64,000 nt of DNA from Clostridium sporogenes (GCF_001020205.1 NZ_CP011663.1:2666001-2730000); one strand, 5' to 3'; numbered from the stretch's first letter, positions 10,101-18,268 are shown. Numbers and translations: made by a program. The notes: generated by a model from the letters alone, not told the origin.

Positions 10101-10217
10101 TTACCTATCTGCATCTATATTTTCATAGTTATTCTTTAGTTCACATTTACCATTTTCTATTACTCTTTTATATGTTAAAACAATTGAAATAGCTATATTG
10201 TAATTATATTTTGTCAT
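10101..10217 (-). CDS. Small ORF, 38 aa, upstream partner of the toxin gene
   Basis: The frame MTKYNYNIAISIVLTYKRVI... ends 5 bases before the toxin start and has a GGGAG site 10 bases before its ATG. Small helical proteins encoded just before LXG-type toxins often help export, but at 38 residues this one may be a remnant. 10218-10460 holds no gene; a TTGCCC/TATAAG pair near 10401-10428 is a possible plus-strand promoter. Confidence 0.4.
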   Translation of the reverse strand: MTKYNYNIAISIVLTYKRVIENGKCELKNNYENIDADR

Positions 10218-10465
10218 ATGTTTTTTACTCCCTTGCTATATTTTAAGTTGTTTTAAAATTTATCCATTTCAGTTTTTAAAATAATTAATTACTTCTTTTA
10301 TTATTTTCCATAATAACCCCCTTTCTCCAATATATATTTCTTTATTTATAATTTTAACATTTTTCCAATCATTTTTACATATTTTTATATTACATAGAAC
10401 TTGCCCATGAATAATAGACCTTTATAAGAAACAAATCTAATTTTATGTATATCACATAAATTCAC

Positions 10466-10982
10466 GTCGCCGGCTTTGTATTTGCCCTACCGGAGGAATG
10501 GCATGTACAAAGTAGAGTAGCCTGGCATGTATAATTTGTAGCAGCTGTGAAGAATGAATAGCTAATGCAAATTGTACATGCTTGGCTAGTCCAAGGCGAC
10601 AATGCGTAGACTACACTATGAAATTCAATCTTTTTTTGTGCGTAGGTGACCCCATAGGAATACTCTCACAAGACCTAAAAGGAATTCCCTAGACGCTTGT
10701 TTATTTTGCTAAACAACCGATTTGACGAAGTCAAACTAGCCTTAATGGCTTGTTTTACTTACGCTAAATCTCCCTTTGTTTAGCGAAGTAGACAAGCGAA
10801 AGACCCTATAGGAATACAAATATAAGACCCAAGAGCAATACTTAAACGCACTACTGCGGGTACCCTAACAAAGGACTAGTTAAAATCGTGAAGCTCTTAG
10901 ATTTAAAAAGACTCGGAAATAAGGGAGAGACTTTTTAAACCTTAGAGCTAGATAGGAACCTGTACTTTTTAGGGTGCAGGTT
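10466..10982 (+). ncRNA. Large structured RNA candidate (first block)
   Basis: This stretch has no reading frame, is much richer in GC than its flanks and folds into nested helices by eye. GTCGCC 10466-10471 pairs GGCGAC 10595-10600. Inside it, 10474-10486 pairs 10500-10512, TAGCC 10518-10522 pairs GGCTA 10584-10588, and 10525-10538 pairs 10568-10581 (14 bp). A 23-bp helix joins 10694-10716 to 10776-10798 and encloses two small hairpins. Further hairpins lie at 10892-10949 and 10957-10982. All three imperfect pairs in the 23-bp helix and the one in the 14-bp helix are U-G wobbles when read on the plus strand, but would be A-C mismatches on the minus strand. Size and complexity recall phage-associated giant RNAs such as ROOL and GOLLD; identity is not established. 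Confidence 0.65.
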
Positions 10983-11234
10983 AAAGTGCCCAAATAATAT
11001 TATTAGAAAAATACTAGTATATCTATATCAAGTAACTAAATATATAATAACTTATAAACATTATATAATAATAGCTCTAATAACAATAACCATAATATAA
11101 GATTTGCATATAGGCTACTTACTCTTAAAATTAAATATTCTTTGAAACTATCTATATTACCTATAAACTTTTACTACACTAACACAACTTTTATAAAAAC
11201 TTATATTTTTTTATTTTTGTTGGACTAGCTTTCT

Positions 11235-11493
11235 TTTGCCACTACCTAAAAGAAATACCCTATGGCAAATAGAAGCCTGTACAACAATTCCGATTTAGAA
11301 ATTTTAAAAAAGTAATGCTCCACTAAACTAAAAAACACCCTATAGTATAGACAAATAAATCTATCTATAAGGTATCTTTTAACTAATATTTAAGTTAGCA
11401 TTTCTTTTTTAATTATAATTTGTCCTTGGAATTGCTTATTTCTGCAGCTACAAAGGAATACCTAAAAGTAGCAGATATAAGCTAGTACAAGGC
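11235..11493 (+). ncRNA. Structured RNA candidate (second block)
   Basis: After about 250 AT-rich bases, structure resumes. TTTGCC and GGCAAA form a hairpin near 11235-11270. Then CCTTG 11425-11429 pairs CAAGG 11489-11493, GCTTAT 11435-11440 pairs ATAAGC 11478-11483, and TCTGC 11442-11446 pairs GCAGA 11472-11476, with TAC/GTA continuing the stem. A 14-base motif, ccctataggaatac, occurs at 10804 and 11660, and nearly identically at 10651, which ties the two blocks together. It may be one long RNA or two related ones. Confidence 0.45.
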
Positions 11494-11679
11494 TACCTAT
11501 TTCCTCATCATACTTTAAAGTAGGCCAAGTATTAATTTATATATAATATAATAATACCTGCTCCCTATTACTATATAACTTTAAGAGTTAAGACTTCCTG
11601 CCTGTTTTAAAGTATTACGCCCTAGCGGATTACAGGCTTTAAATAAGCTACGTAATGCACCCTATAGGAATACCTAAAA

Positions 11680-12030
11680 TTAAGCATTGTGTAGATTAGA
11701 TAAAACTTCCCTTGGTATATTAATTTCATCTATTTCCCATTTACAATCATTATTATCTTTCCATATTATACACTGCTCACCTATTAAAGTTGTAATCCAT
11801 ACAGTCAAATTTTGTATATTAGTATCTGTTTTTAAAACTGTTTCAGGATAAATTATATGAGACATAGCATTATAAACTGAACAATTATCATCTGCATCAA
11901 CATATATAAATAAATAATTTTCTTCTAATCCTGAAAGCTTCCTTATATTATCCTCTTTTATAATTTCTTTTTGTACTGCTTTATTTATATTACATTCGCA
12001 TACCTGTCCACCATATATTGGAATCTTAAT
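11680..12030 (-). CDS. Hypothetical protein with ATT start, 116 aa
   Basis: The reading frame stays open from 12030 to 11680, well beyond the first ATG (codon near 11865). A GGAGG site ends 7 bases before an ATT codon at 12028-12030, exactly where a start is expected, and no ATG, GTG or TTG lies in frame there. Either ATT is used as a rare start or the start codon was lost by one base change. The protein reads KIPIYGGQVCECN... and ends NIPREVLSNLHNA; the family is unknown. It follows the 149-aa gene by 18 bases, so the two form an operon. Confidence 0.55.
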   Translation of the reverse strand: MKIPIYGGQVCECNINKAVQKEIIKEDNIRKLSGLEENYLFIYVDADDNCSVYNAMSHIIYPETVLKTDTNIQNLTVWITTLIGEQCIIWKDNNDCKWEIDEINIPREVLSNLHNA

Positions 12031-12048
12031 ATATATTCCTCCATTTTT

Positions 12049-12498
12049 TTACCCTATACGACTTGCTCCATCAATCCATAGTGATTGGGATAATTCTCTT
12101 ATTTTATCAGAAATACATTTAGGATATGAATATATTGATTCACAATAAAATTTTTTTATTTTATTTTCTTCAAGTAAATATAAATAATCATCTATTTTAT
12201 CAGATTGTTTTTTAATTTTATTAACATTTGCATTCTTGTTTAAGGTTATAGCCCAATAACCATTTCTACCGGTTTTTCTAGTAATTAACCTTTCGTTATT
12301 TCTAATAACTTCATTTATTTCTTTAATACTTTGTTCTTCTACTGAAGTTGTAACTTCCATAGGAATTTTATACTGTTTATGTGGCATTTTCAATTCAAAA
12401 TCTACCTCTCCCTTAGATTGTTGATCATTAAAGTGAATTTCACAATTCTTGAATTTCCTTTTAATAACATATGAAGCTAATTTCTCAGAAAAATTCAT
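12049..12498 (-). CDS. Hypothetical protein with a nuclease-like core, 149 aa
   Basis: The start chosen is the ATG at 12496-12498, 8 bases after a GGAGG site; a longer frame to 12552 lacks a ribosome site. The N-terminal half reads MNFSEKLASYVIKRKF..., then SKGEVDFELK and YKIPMEVTTS. The spacing of GEVDF and PMEVTT is like the D...ExK strands of PD-(D/E)XK enzymes, with Thr in place of Lys, so catalysis is uncertain. Together with the next gene it could be a toxin-immunity or defence pair; this is inference from size, order and location. Confidence 0.5.
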   Translation of the reverse strand: MNFSEKLASYVIKRKFKNCEIHFNDQQSKGEVDFELKMPHKQYKIPMEVTTSVEEQSIKEINEVIRNNERLITRKTGRNGYWAITLNKNANVNKIKKQSDKIDDYLYLLEENKIKKFYCESIYSYPKCISDKIRELSQSLWIDGASRIG

Positions 12499-12684
12499 TC
12501 TTATGTCCTCCTGACTATTAATATACAACCATTTGTTTGATATTGTAATCATATTATTATATCATAAAATACTCTATTAACGTAATATTCTACAATTTAT
12601 ACAAATACTACAAATTCTATCTTAAGTATTGTATATGAATGCCTAAGATAGGGTTAAAAATTAGAATATTAAATAGCACTCTTT

Positions 12685-13326
12685 TTACTCTCTCATTATT
12701 CTCTCCCACGTATTCACTCCAAAATATCCATCCACTCCACACCTTCCTACACTATAGCCTATATTCTGCAATTTACTTTGAATTACTTTTACATTAGCAT
12801 CAAATCTATTAGGATTATATTTAAGTAAATATCCAGGATAACCTTTACTTCCTCTATTATTAGTTAAACTTTCACCTAAACTATTTCCACCTAAACATTC
12901 TTTTTTTATTCTATGTAGCGGGAAGTTGTTTCCTGGGCACTCTGTTTCATTTAATTCTCTATGACCATATATTTTATTAATATTATATTTATTTTGTAAG
13001 TAGCAGGTTAAATCTTTTAAAGAGTTGTATTGAGCCGCTCCTATTTCCTCTATATTAAATCTTCCTTCCATACAAACACCAATAGACACACCATTATAAC
13101 TCAAACAATGAGCACCTATAGCATTATCTGGTCTGCCTTTATAAATAGAACCATCCTTCTTTATAAAATAATTATAACCGCACCCACTCCAACCATTATT
13201 TAAATGCCATAAATGAATATCTTTTATGCTACAACCTGAAGCTTCTGCATGATGGAGTATAATCATTTTAGGATTATTACCATAAGATAATCCTCTAAAT
13301 TTTAAATTTGGATTTATAATATACAT
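12685..13326 (-). CDS. N-acetylmuramoyl-L-alanine amidase with peptidoglycan-binding tail
   Basis: Residues 1-140 form an Amidase_2/PGRP-type zinc amidase: LHHAEAS carries the first zinc histidine, WHLNNGWSGCGYNYFI follows, and YGHRELNETECPGNNFP carries the second histidine and the conserved cysteine. It cuts the bond between N-acetylmuramic acid and L-alanine in peptidoglycan. The last 50 residues are a PG_binding_1 domain (VIQSKLQNIGYSVG...GVDGYFGVNTW) that stops some residues early. No signal peptide is present, as for phage endolysins. It belongs to the prophage remnant. Confidence 0.88.
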   Translation of the reverse strand: MYIINPNLKFRGLSYGNNPKMIILHHAEASGCSIKDIHLWHLNNGWSGCGYNYFIKKDGSIYKGRPDNAIGAHCLSYNGVSIGVCMEGRFNIEEIGAAQYNSLKDLTCYLQNKYNINKIYGHRELNETECPGNNFPLHRIKKECLGGNSLGESLTNNRGSKGYPGYLLKYNPNRFDANVKVIQSKLQNIGYSVGRCGVDGYFGVNTWERIMRE

Positions 13327-13440
13327 GACCGCTCCCCCTTTATTTAAACTTATAAAAACTCTTTTATTACTGTACCAATAAATAAAAATAATTATTCTAA
13401 TGAAACTTTACTCTATCTTCCTTAAAATCCAGTTATAAAA

Positions 13441-13461
13441 AGCCCTCACACTGTGAGAGCT
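13441..13461 (-). terminator. Intrinsic terminator after the DUF2922 gene
   Basis: On the minus strand AGCTCTCACA pairs with TGTGAGGGCT (one G-U pair) and a run of T follows. Confidence 0.75.
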
Positions 13462-13468
13462 CTTTAAG

Positions 13469-13696
13469 TTATTCTTCTATTTTAATTTCTTCTGTTTCAG
13501 TTGTTATAATTCTTGCAACTTTAAGTGCTGAAAGATCTCCATTTTTGCTTTGGAATATGTTCTGATCTACTATAGCCTTGCCACAATTTTTGATTTCCTC
13601 TTCTGTTACATCCTCTTTAACCTTTGGAATTTTTATAGTTGAAGTAGAATCCTCTGTTGTTTTAAACACTAAATTTAAATATTTTGTTATATTCAT
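13469..13696 (-). CDS. DUF2922 domain protein
   Basis: A 75-residue protein whose pattern (YLNLVFKTTEDSTSTIKIPK, then TEEEIKNCGKAIVDQNIF and ARIITTET) is that of DUF2922. These small proteins occur beside DUF1659 and YvrJ genes in clostridial chromosomes and prophages; their job is unknown. The gene is followed by a terminator. Confidence 0.85.
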   Translation of the reverse strand: MNITKYLNLVFKTTEDSTSTIKIPKVKEDVTEEEIKNCGKAIVDQNIFQSKNGDLSALKVARIITTETEEIKIEE

Positions 13697-13716
13697 TCTC
13701 TATTCCCCCCATCCAA

Positions 13717-13938
13717 TTATTTTATTAACACATAATTTTCTACTACTCTAGCCTCTGATATACCCTCTGGCATTAATGGATGTATTGTATCCACTACCGC
13801 CATAAGAGCTTCTGGTTCTGCAGTTAGTTTTACATTTTTATAAGTAGCCTTTCTCATGATAGCCTTTCCCTTCTTATCTAAGCCATCTTGATATTCTAAA
13901 GCTAGATTTTTTTCTAACATATTCTTACTTACTGCCAT
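13717..13938 (-). CDS. DUF1659 domain protein
   Basis: The ATG at 13936-13938 (MAVSKNMLEKNLALEYQDG...) was chosen because DUF1659 members begin MAVS/MAV and an AAGGGG site precedes it; a GTG further upstream lacks a ribosome site. The family pattern (LEYQDGLDKKGKAIMRKATY, KNV, then ENYVLIK at the end) is clear. It is 73 residues long, normal for the family, and sits 20 bases before the DUF2922 gene. Confidence 0.85.
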   Translation of the reverse strand: MAVSKNMLEKNLALEYQDGLDKKGKAIMRKATYKNVKLTAEPEALMAVVDTIHPLMPEGISEARVVENYVLIK

Positions 13939-14017
13939 AGCTTTATACCCCTTATTTTTGTTTGATTTTGTCTTCACCTATATATATGACTTAGAAATAC
14001 AAAATGCAAAAATAAAA

Positions 14018-14045
14018 AGAAAGGTCCTAAAATTAAGACCTTTCT
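14018..14045 (-). terminator. Intrinsic terminator
   Basis: AGAAAGGTC and GACCTTTCT form a 9-bp stem followed by TTTTTATTTTT on the minus strand. It ends transcripts from the yvrJ remnant and the DnaC-like gene. Confidence 0.8.
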
Positions 14046-14066
14046 CTTTTGGTGTTCCATAACATA

Positions 14067-14181
14067 TTATTGTCCTTTAGTATAGTCATTAAAAGCTTTA
14101 ATTAAATAATCAAGTTTTTTCAAATCTAACTAAAAGATAAACACTAACTGCTACTGGAAATCCTACAATGCTTACTAAACA
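14067..14181 (-). pseudogene. YvrJ family pseudogene
   Basis: The segment reads LVSIVGFPVAVSVYLLVRFE and, after a shift of one base in a run of A, continues KKLDYLIKAFNDYTKGQ. This is the YvrJ family (one membrane helix followed by a basic tail), usually found beside DUF1659 and DUF2922 genes as here. The start is missing: the frame meets the stop codon of the DnaC-like gene directly, so the 5' end was lost at that junction. Confidence 0.75.
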
Positions 14182-15003
14182 TCAAATTTTTAATCTATAA
14201 TTATTTTCCTTCCCAACTATTTCAACAGTATAATCCTTTGCCATTTCAATTATTCTACTTCCTATAGCTTCATCAAAATCCAGGAGCCTTTCTATGGTAA
14301 ATTCAGAACTAACTATCATAGGTAAATAATTCATATATCTATAATTAATTATTTCAAACATTATATTTATATCAGATTCATTTATTTTACCCTTAAATAA
14401 ATCATCTATAAGAAGAATCTTTGCCTTTTGATATTTTGATAAAACCTTACTATAATATTCTTCATCTATCATATTCTGTTTTATTTTTGTTATAGTATTT
14501 CTATAAGGCATATATACAACTGGAACTTGTTTGTTCTTTAAAAAATTCACTGCTAAAGCTATGCTTAAATGAGTCTTCCCGCTACCTACTTGCCCTATAA
14601 AAGCAATACTATTTCGTCTTGTATTTTTGATTTCATCAAAGTTTTTATAGTATTGAATGGCTGTATTCTTTGCTAATTCAGTTGTTTCATTATAGGGTTT
14701 ATAATTTGAAAAGGTATGTTTAGATTGCTCCGTATTTATTCCTGCTAAATTCCACATATCTTTAACCCTTTGCATTTCATAGCAGCTACATCTTCTGCAA
14801 TAAACTCTGCCCTCTTTATCTATATTAGTTATCCATGTACTACCACCGCATTTATTACAAACTTCTTTATATGACTCCCTTGCATTCTCTATCTCTTTGT
14901 AATTTAGGTTTTGGTGGTTTATACCCAGATCATTTTCTCTTTGATTCTTTATCTCCTCCATTATTCTGTTTATACTCGTTTTTAGTGCCACCAAAATCAC
15001 CAC
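14182..15003 (-). CDS. DnaC-like helicase loader ATPase
   Basis: The N-terminal part holds a zinc finger (CNKCGGSTW ... CRRCSCYE). The AAA+ domain has Walker A GQVGSGKTH, Walker B ILLIDDLF, a sensor-1 region VSSEFT and an arginine in GSRIIEMA. Such proteins load the replicative helicase at phage origins. The GTG start at 15001-15003 has an AAGAAGG site. It is the last intact gene of the replication module of the prophage remnant; a second, complete DnaC gene occurs at 60168. Confidence 0.85.
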   Translation of the reverse strand: MVILVALKTSINRIMEEIKNQRENDLGINHQNLNYKEIENARESYKEVCNKCGGSTWITNIDKEGRVYCRRCSCYEMQRVKDMWNLAGINTEQSKHTFSNYKPYNETTELAKNTAIQYYKNFDEIKNTRRNSIAFIGQVGSGKTHLSIALAVNFLKNKQVPVVYMPYRNTITKIKQNMIDEEYYSKVLSKYQKAKILLIDDLFKGKINESDINIMFEIINYRYMNYLPMIVSSEFTIERLLDFDEAIGSRIIEMAKDYTVEIVGKENNYRLKI

Positions 15004-15043
15004 CTTTTACCTTCTTATTTTCCATTACTCCCCCACTTATTTT

Positions 15044-15330
15044 CTAATTTTCTAAAATACCCTTAATATATTTATAACTATGTTTACTAGATTCATCTTC
15101 TATTTGGACTTTTCAACTTTCGATAAGTTTTGTACAAGCTTTACTATTATCTTTTATAAATTGTGGAATTTCAAAAATATTATAATCAGCTTTCCTTTAG
15201 AATTCCTTCTTAAAACTCTTTCTATATATCCTACACTTTCAAGTTCATTAATAGCTTTTGATATATTCTCTCTTTTATCCGTACAATGTTTATAAATAAT
15301 AGGACTAGTTCCAAACTTTCTATTGTATTA
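15044..15330 (-). pseudogene. Broken phage replication initiator (winged-helix)
   Basis: In-frame pieces read SPIIYKHCTDKRENISKAIN, then a helix and wing (ELESVGYIERVLRRNSKGK), and after a one-base shift ADYNIFEIPQFIKD, then an internal stop and KYIKGILEN. This is the winged-helix part of a DnaD-like initiator placed just before its DnaC partner. At least one frameshift and one stop make it non-functional, and the 5' end is missing. Confidence 0.7.
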
Positions 15331-15426
15331 AGTACATTCTATTTAAATATACGATTTATGAAAAATATATATTCAACATAATATATATTTTAAAAACTTA
15401 AAAGCCTACAACTTTTCAAATTTTAC

Positions 15427-15458
15427 AAAGGGAGTAGAAAATTTTTTCTACTCCCTTT
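15427..15458 (-). terminator. Strong bidirectional terminator
   Basis: A perfect 15-bp stem, 15427-15441 with 15444-15458, with AAAGGGAGTAG at its base. It lies 22 bases after the stop of the gene at 15480. Confidence 0.85.
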
Positions 15459-15479
15459 AAATTATTATTCTAATCATTA

Positions 15480-16085
15480 CTAAAATAACTTTTCAATTTC
15501 TTTAATATCTTTCTTATTTAAACATTCACCTCTTATTGCATTATTTATGTACTCCACAATATCATTGGTGGGTTGAATCTTTTTAATTTGAGATAATACA
15601 CTTATTATATCTAGAAGAATCAATTTTCCTTGACTGTCTTTGTATTTTGATATATCTATACTTATAAGTTTACGTACAACTAATGATAATAATCCTTTTT
15701 TATACACAATCCATTTATTAATACTTTGAATTGTTTGTCTTGCAGTAATAAATTTCTCATCCTCACAATGGGATAAATACATATCAATAATATCCTCAAA
15801 TTTATTCTGGTCATCCCAGCGATTATTTTCTGCAATAAGCATTATACCAATACTTCGTTGATATGAATTACTGTTACTGAGTTTTTTGCAAAAATCTTGC
15901 CAATACTTATAAACATCTGAAAACATTTGACTTCTACTTTGTAGAACAAGAAATGCAGTATATCTTACTTCATTATTTTTTTCATTTAATAGATTTATAA
16001 GATATTCTATGTCGTTAGTATTTAGTTGATTAGCAGCCTCATCTATGGTATTTTTATTTTCAATTAGATATTCTATCTTTATCAT
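15480..16085 (-). CDS. HEAT-repeat-like helical protein
   Basis: A 201-residue protein built of paired helices, for example DIEYLINLLNEKNNEVRYTA followed by FLVLQSRSQ, the look of HEAT repeats. No catalytic motif is seen. Start MIKIEYLIENKN is favoured by a GGGGTGG site; a GTG nine bases upstream overlaps that site. Function unknown; perhaps a scaffold. It ends with the strong hairpin at 15427-15458. Confidence 0.65.
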   Translation of the reverse strand: MIKIEYLIENKNTIDEAANQLNTNDIEYLINLLNEKNNEVRYTAFLVLQSRSQMFSDVYKYWQDFCKKLSNSNSYQRSIGIMLIAENNRWDDQNKFEDIIDMYLSHCEDEKFITARQTIQSINKWIVYKKGLLSLVVRKLISIDISKYKDSQGKLILLDIISVLSQIKKIQPTNDIVEYINNAIRGECLNKKDIKEIEKLF

Positions 16086-16129
16086 ATATACCACCCCTAC
16101 ATACCAAACATTATATCCGTAACATTCTA

Positions 16130-16924
16130 CTATTTTGATTTTATTGCTTTTATTGATGCAGACATAATATATTCTCCAACTTTTAAGTTATGTCCCCATT
16201 TTTCAGCATATTCCTTTGAGACTTCTTGAGTTTCAATTCTAATATCACTAAAACCAGCCTTTTCTAAATATAAATTTAATTCTTCAACTGAAGATGCCCC
16301 AGTAACTCATCCACAATAAAGCTTATCATCTTGCTTCATTTCCTTGGTCAATTCTCTAATAAGAACTATATCAGAAATAGCAATTCTACCACCTTTTTTT
16401 AATACACGATAAGCTTCATTATATACCCTTTGTTTATTAGGAGATAAATTTATAACGCAATTTGAAATAATTACATCCGCAGTATTATCTGCTACAGGAA
16501 GATTTTCAATTTCGCCTAATCTAAAGTCTACATTTCTATATCTATATTTCTTAGACATAACTCTTGATTTATTAATCATCTCTGGAGTCATGTCAACTCC
16601 AATAATATATCCCTTAATTCCAACTTTCTTTGAAGCTAAAAAACAGTCAAATCCTCCTCCACTTCCAAGGTCTATAACAGTTTCGCCTTCTTTAAGATCA
16701 GCTATTAATTGGGGATTTCCACAACCTAACCCCATATTAGCTTCCTCTGGAACTGTTGATATTTCTTCATCAGAATATCCAATTTTACGTGATATCTCTA
16801 TGGAAGATTTTTTAAGATTAATACTTCCACCACAGCAGCCATCCTCTTTTGCATTTCCAATAGCTATCTTCCTATAACTATTACGAACAGCATTTCTAAC
16901 ATCGCCCTTTTTAAAATTACTCAT
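16130..16924 (-). CDS. arsM: Arsenite methyltransferase, candidate selenoprotein (in-frame TGA at codon 206)
   Basis: The protein transfers methyl groups from S-adenosylmethionine to arsenite. It has CCGGS (residues 30-34), NMGLGCGNP (63-71) and the SAM loop VIDLGSGGGFD (83-93). Plain translation stops at 205 residues after KLYCG. The stop is TGA (16307-16309) and the frame goes on for 58 residues, VTGASSVEELNLYLEKAGF... to a TAG at 16130. In ArsM proteins this motif is (C)GCV(A/S/T)GA with an arsenic-binding cysteine, so TGA stands exactly at that cysteine. A hairpin fitting a bacterial SECIS follows. The full length of 264 matches ordinary ArsM. ArsR is encoded just upstream. A TGC/TGT-to-TGA mutation is the alternative. 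Confidence 0.82.
16281..16294 (-). promoter_or_regulatory. Possible bSECIS hairpin in arsM
   Basis: TCTTC and GAAGA form a 5-bp stem with loop AGTT; the loop begins 17 bases after the TGA and has G at its second position. Distance and loop G fit bacterial SECIS elements. Confidence 0.5.
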
Positions 16925-17042
16925 CTTTTTTCCTCCTTACCTTAATTCTTCATTGATAAATAAGAGTTGTAAAACTTCATCATCATCTTAATTATCTTTA
17001 ACTCTCTCAACTAAGTTTTTTATTTTGTCTTCAATGATATCA

Positions 17043-17435
17043 TTAATTATTTTCACATTTACAACTATTCCCCAATCCACTTTTATGATTTCTTAAATTT
17101 TCACAAGTCATTCCACTCTTTTTATATTTAATTAAGCTTTCTATGTCATTCTTACATATGTCTATTTTATTTAGCTCATTCTCTAAAAGTTCTTTTATAA
17201 ATGGGAACTGTTCCAAAGTTTTTTTACTTAATTTATAATACACCCATTGAGCTTTTTTCTCATAGTCCACAATCTTTAGAATACTTAGCTTAGTGAGGTG
17301 TCTTGAGGCGTTTGATTGTGTAATTCCTAATATATGTTCAATTTCACATACACATAATTCCTCATCTTTTAATAGGTTTAATATTCTGATTCTAGTTTCA
17401 TCCCCTAATGCTTTTAGCATCTGTACTATATCCAT
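17043..17435 (-). CDS. arsR: ArsR family arsenic-responsive repressor
   Basis: A winged-helix protein: ALGDETRIRILNLL, then ELCVCEIEHILGITQSNASRH, where ELCVCEI is the arsenite-sensing Cys pair of classical ArsR proteins, then the wing (VDYEKKAQWVYYKL). The C-terminus has further cysteines (MTCENL, SCKCENN). It would release DNA when arsenite binds. A GGGAGG site precedes the start, and AT-rich, partly repeated DNA at 17450-17500 is the likely operator. arsM follows on the same strand after about 120 bases. Confidence 0.9.
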   Translation of the reverse strand: MDIVQMLKALGDETRIRILNLLKDEELCVCEIEHILGITQSNASRHLTKLSILKIVDYEKKAQWVYYKLSKKTLEQFPFIKELLENELNKIDICKNDIESLIKYKKSGMTCENLRNHKSGLGNSCKCENN

Positions 17436-17644
17436 CTCATACCTCCCTATGATTTTATATGCTAATGCTTATATTCACTTATACTCATATAATAGGCTTA
17501 TTAATTAAAATTGTCAATTCATAATTTCTTATTATTGTAACATAAAAAATACCGCAATTTCATTTCTGAATAATGCGATATTTTAATATATCATTTTATA
17601 TTCACTTTTTAGACTATTTAACAAATTGCAATTTCTTTAGTGAT

Positions 17645-18268
17645 TTAAAATCCATAAAGTAATTTTGCAAATCCAAATTCATTAAATAAAAGAAAACGTC
17701 CCATAAACATTACAACTATATATATGATAGGTTCCCATTTACAGCAATCACATGATTCATGTTGACTTTTTATTACACAAACAAAGACTTTATATATACC
17801 ATATCCAATGAGTCCACCTATCGTATTCAATATTAAATCATCAATATCAGTACTTCTATTGTTTAATAATTGAGTGACTTCTATAAACATTGAAAATGAA
17901 AATCCTGATACGAGAATATAGAGCACTTCATCGTGCTTTTTCCATAAAAAAGGAAGTAAAATACCAAAAGGAATAAAAAGTAATATGTTTTGTAAATATG
18001 ACACTATATCAATTTCATTAGAAAATGGCATAAAGTTTAGCTTTTGCGTTATTTCAAAGCGATAATGAAGTATATCATATAAAGTTCCTGTTCCTGTAAA
18101 ATAAAATACGGAAATTATATAAATTGCAAAAACAATAGTAATTCCACAATGAATTCTCGATATTAATATACCCTTATGTTTATTCATATTATTGAATATC
18201 AAAAAAGTCACAATAAAAGGAACAAAGGCTGTCAAAAATTCATATCCAATAAAAAGCAAGTTATCCAT
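17645..18268 (-). CDS. VanZ-like membrane protein
   Basis: A 207-residue protein with about five membrane helices. The VanZ signature is present: LNFMPFSNE in the second loop, LQNILLFIPFGILLPFL, the FIEVTQL helix and DIDDLILNTIGGLIGYGIY. VanZ-like proteins give low-level teicoplanin resistance in some hosts; the biochemical role is unknown. The ATG at 18266-18268 follows GGAGGT at 7 bases; a TTG upstream overlaps the ribosome site. Confidence 0.88.
   Translation of the reverse strand: MDNLLFIGYEFLTAFVPFIVTFLIFNNMNKHKGILISRIHCGITIVFAIYIISVFYFTGTGTLYDILHYRFEITQKLNFMPFSNEIDIVSYLQNILLFIPFGILLPFLWKKHDEVLYILVSGFSFSMFIEVTQLLNNRSTDIDDLILNTIGGLIGYGIYKVFVCVIKSQHESCDCCKWEPIIYIVVMFMGRFLLFNEFGFAKLLYGF

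Larger units (their letters stand above)
12685..15330 (-). mobile_element. Remnant of a prophage
   Basis: An amidase, DUF2922, DUF1659 and YvrJ-type genes, a DnaC-like loader and a broken initiator lie in phage order on one strand, but structural genes are missing, yvrJ is frameshifted and joined directly to the replication genes, and the initiator is frameshifted. This is what a large internal deletion of an old prophage leaves. Confidence 0.65.

Noticed and set aside
10466..10982. Group I or group II intron
   Set aside because: No domain V-like hairpin, no conserved intron core and no intron-encoded protein or split gene was found; the helices do not follow either plan.
11600..11650. tRNA-like hairpins near the end of the structured region
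   Set aside because: CGC/GCG and GCCTG/CAGGC stems exist, but no T-loop or acceptor stem of tRNA can be built.
16130..16306. Plain pseudogene call for arsM
   Set aside because: Only one TGA, at the catalytic Cys position, with an intact frame behind it and a SECIS-like hairpin; ordinary decay would not be expected to hit just this codon. Mutation remains possible.
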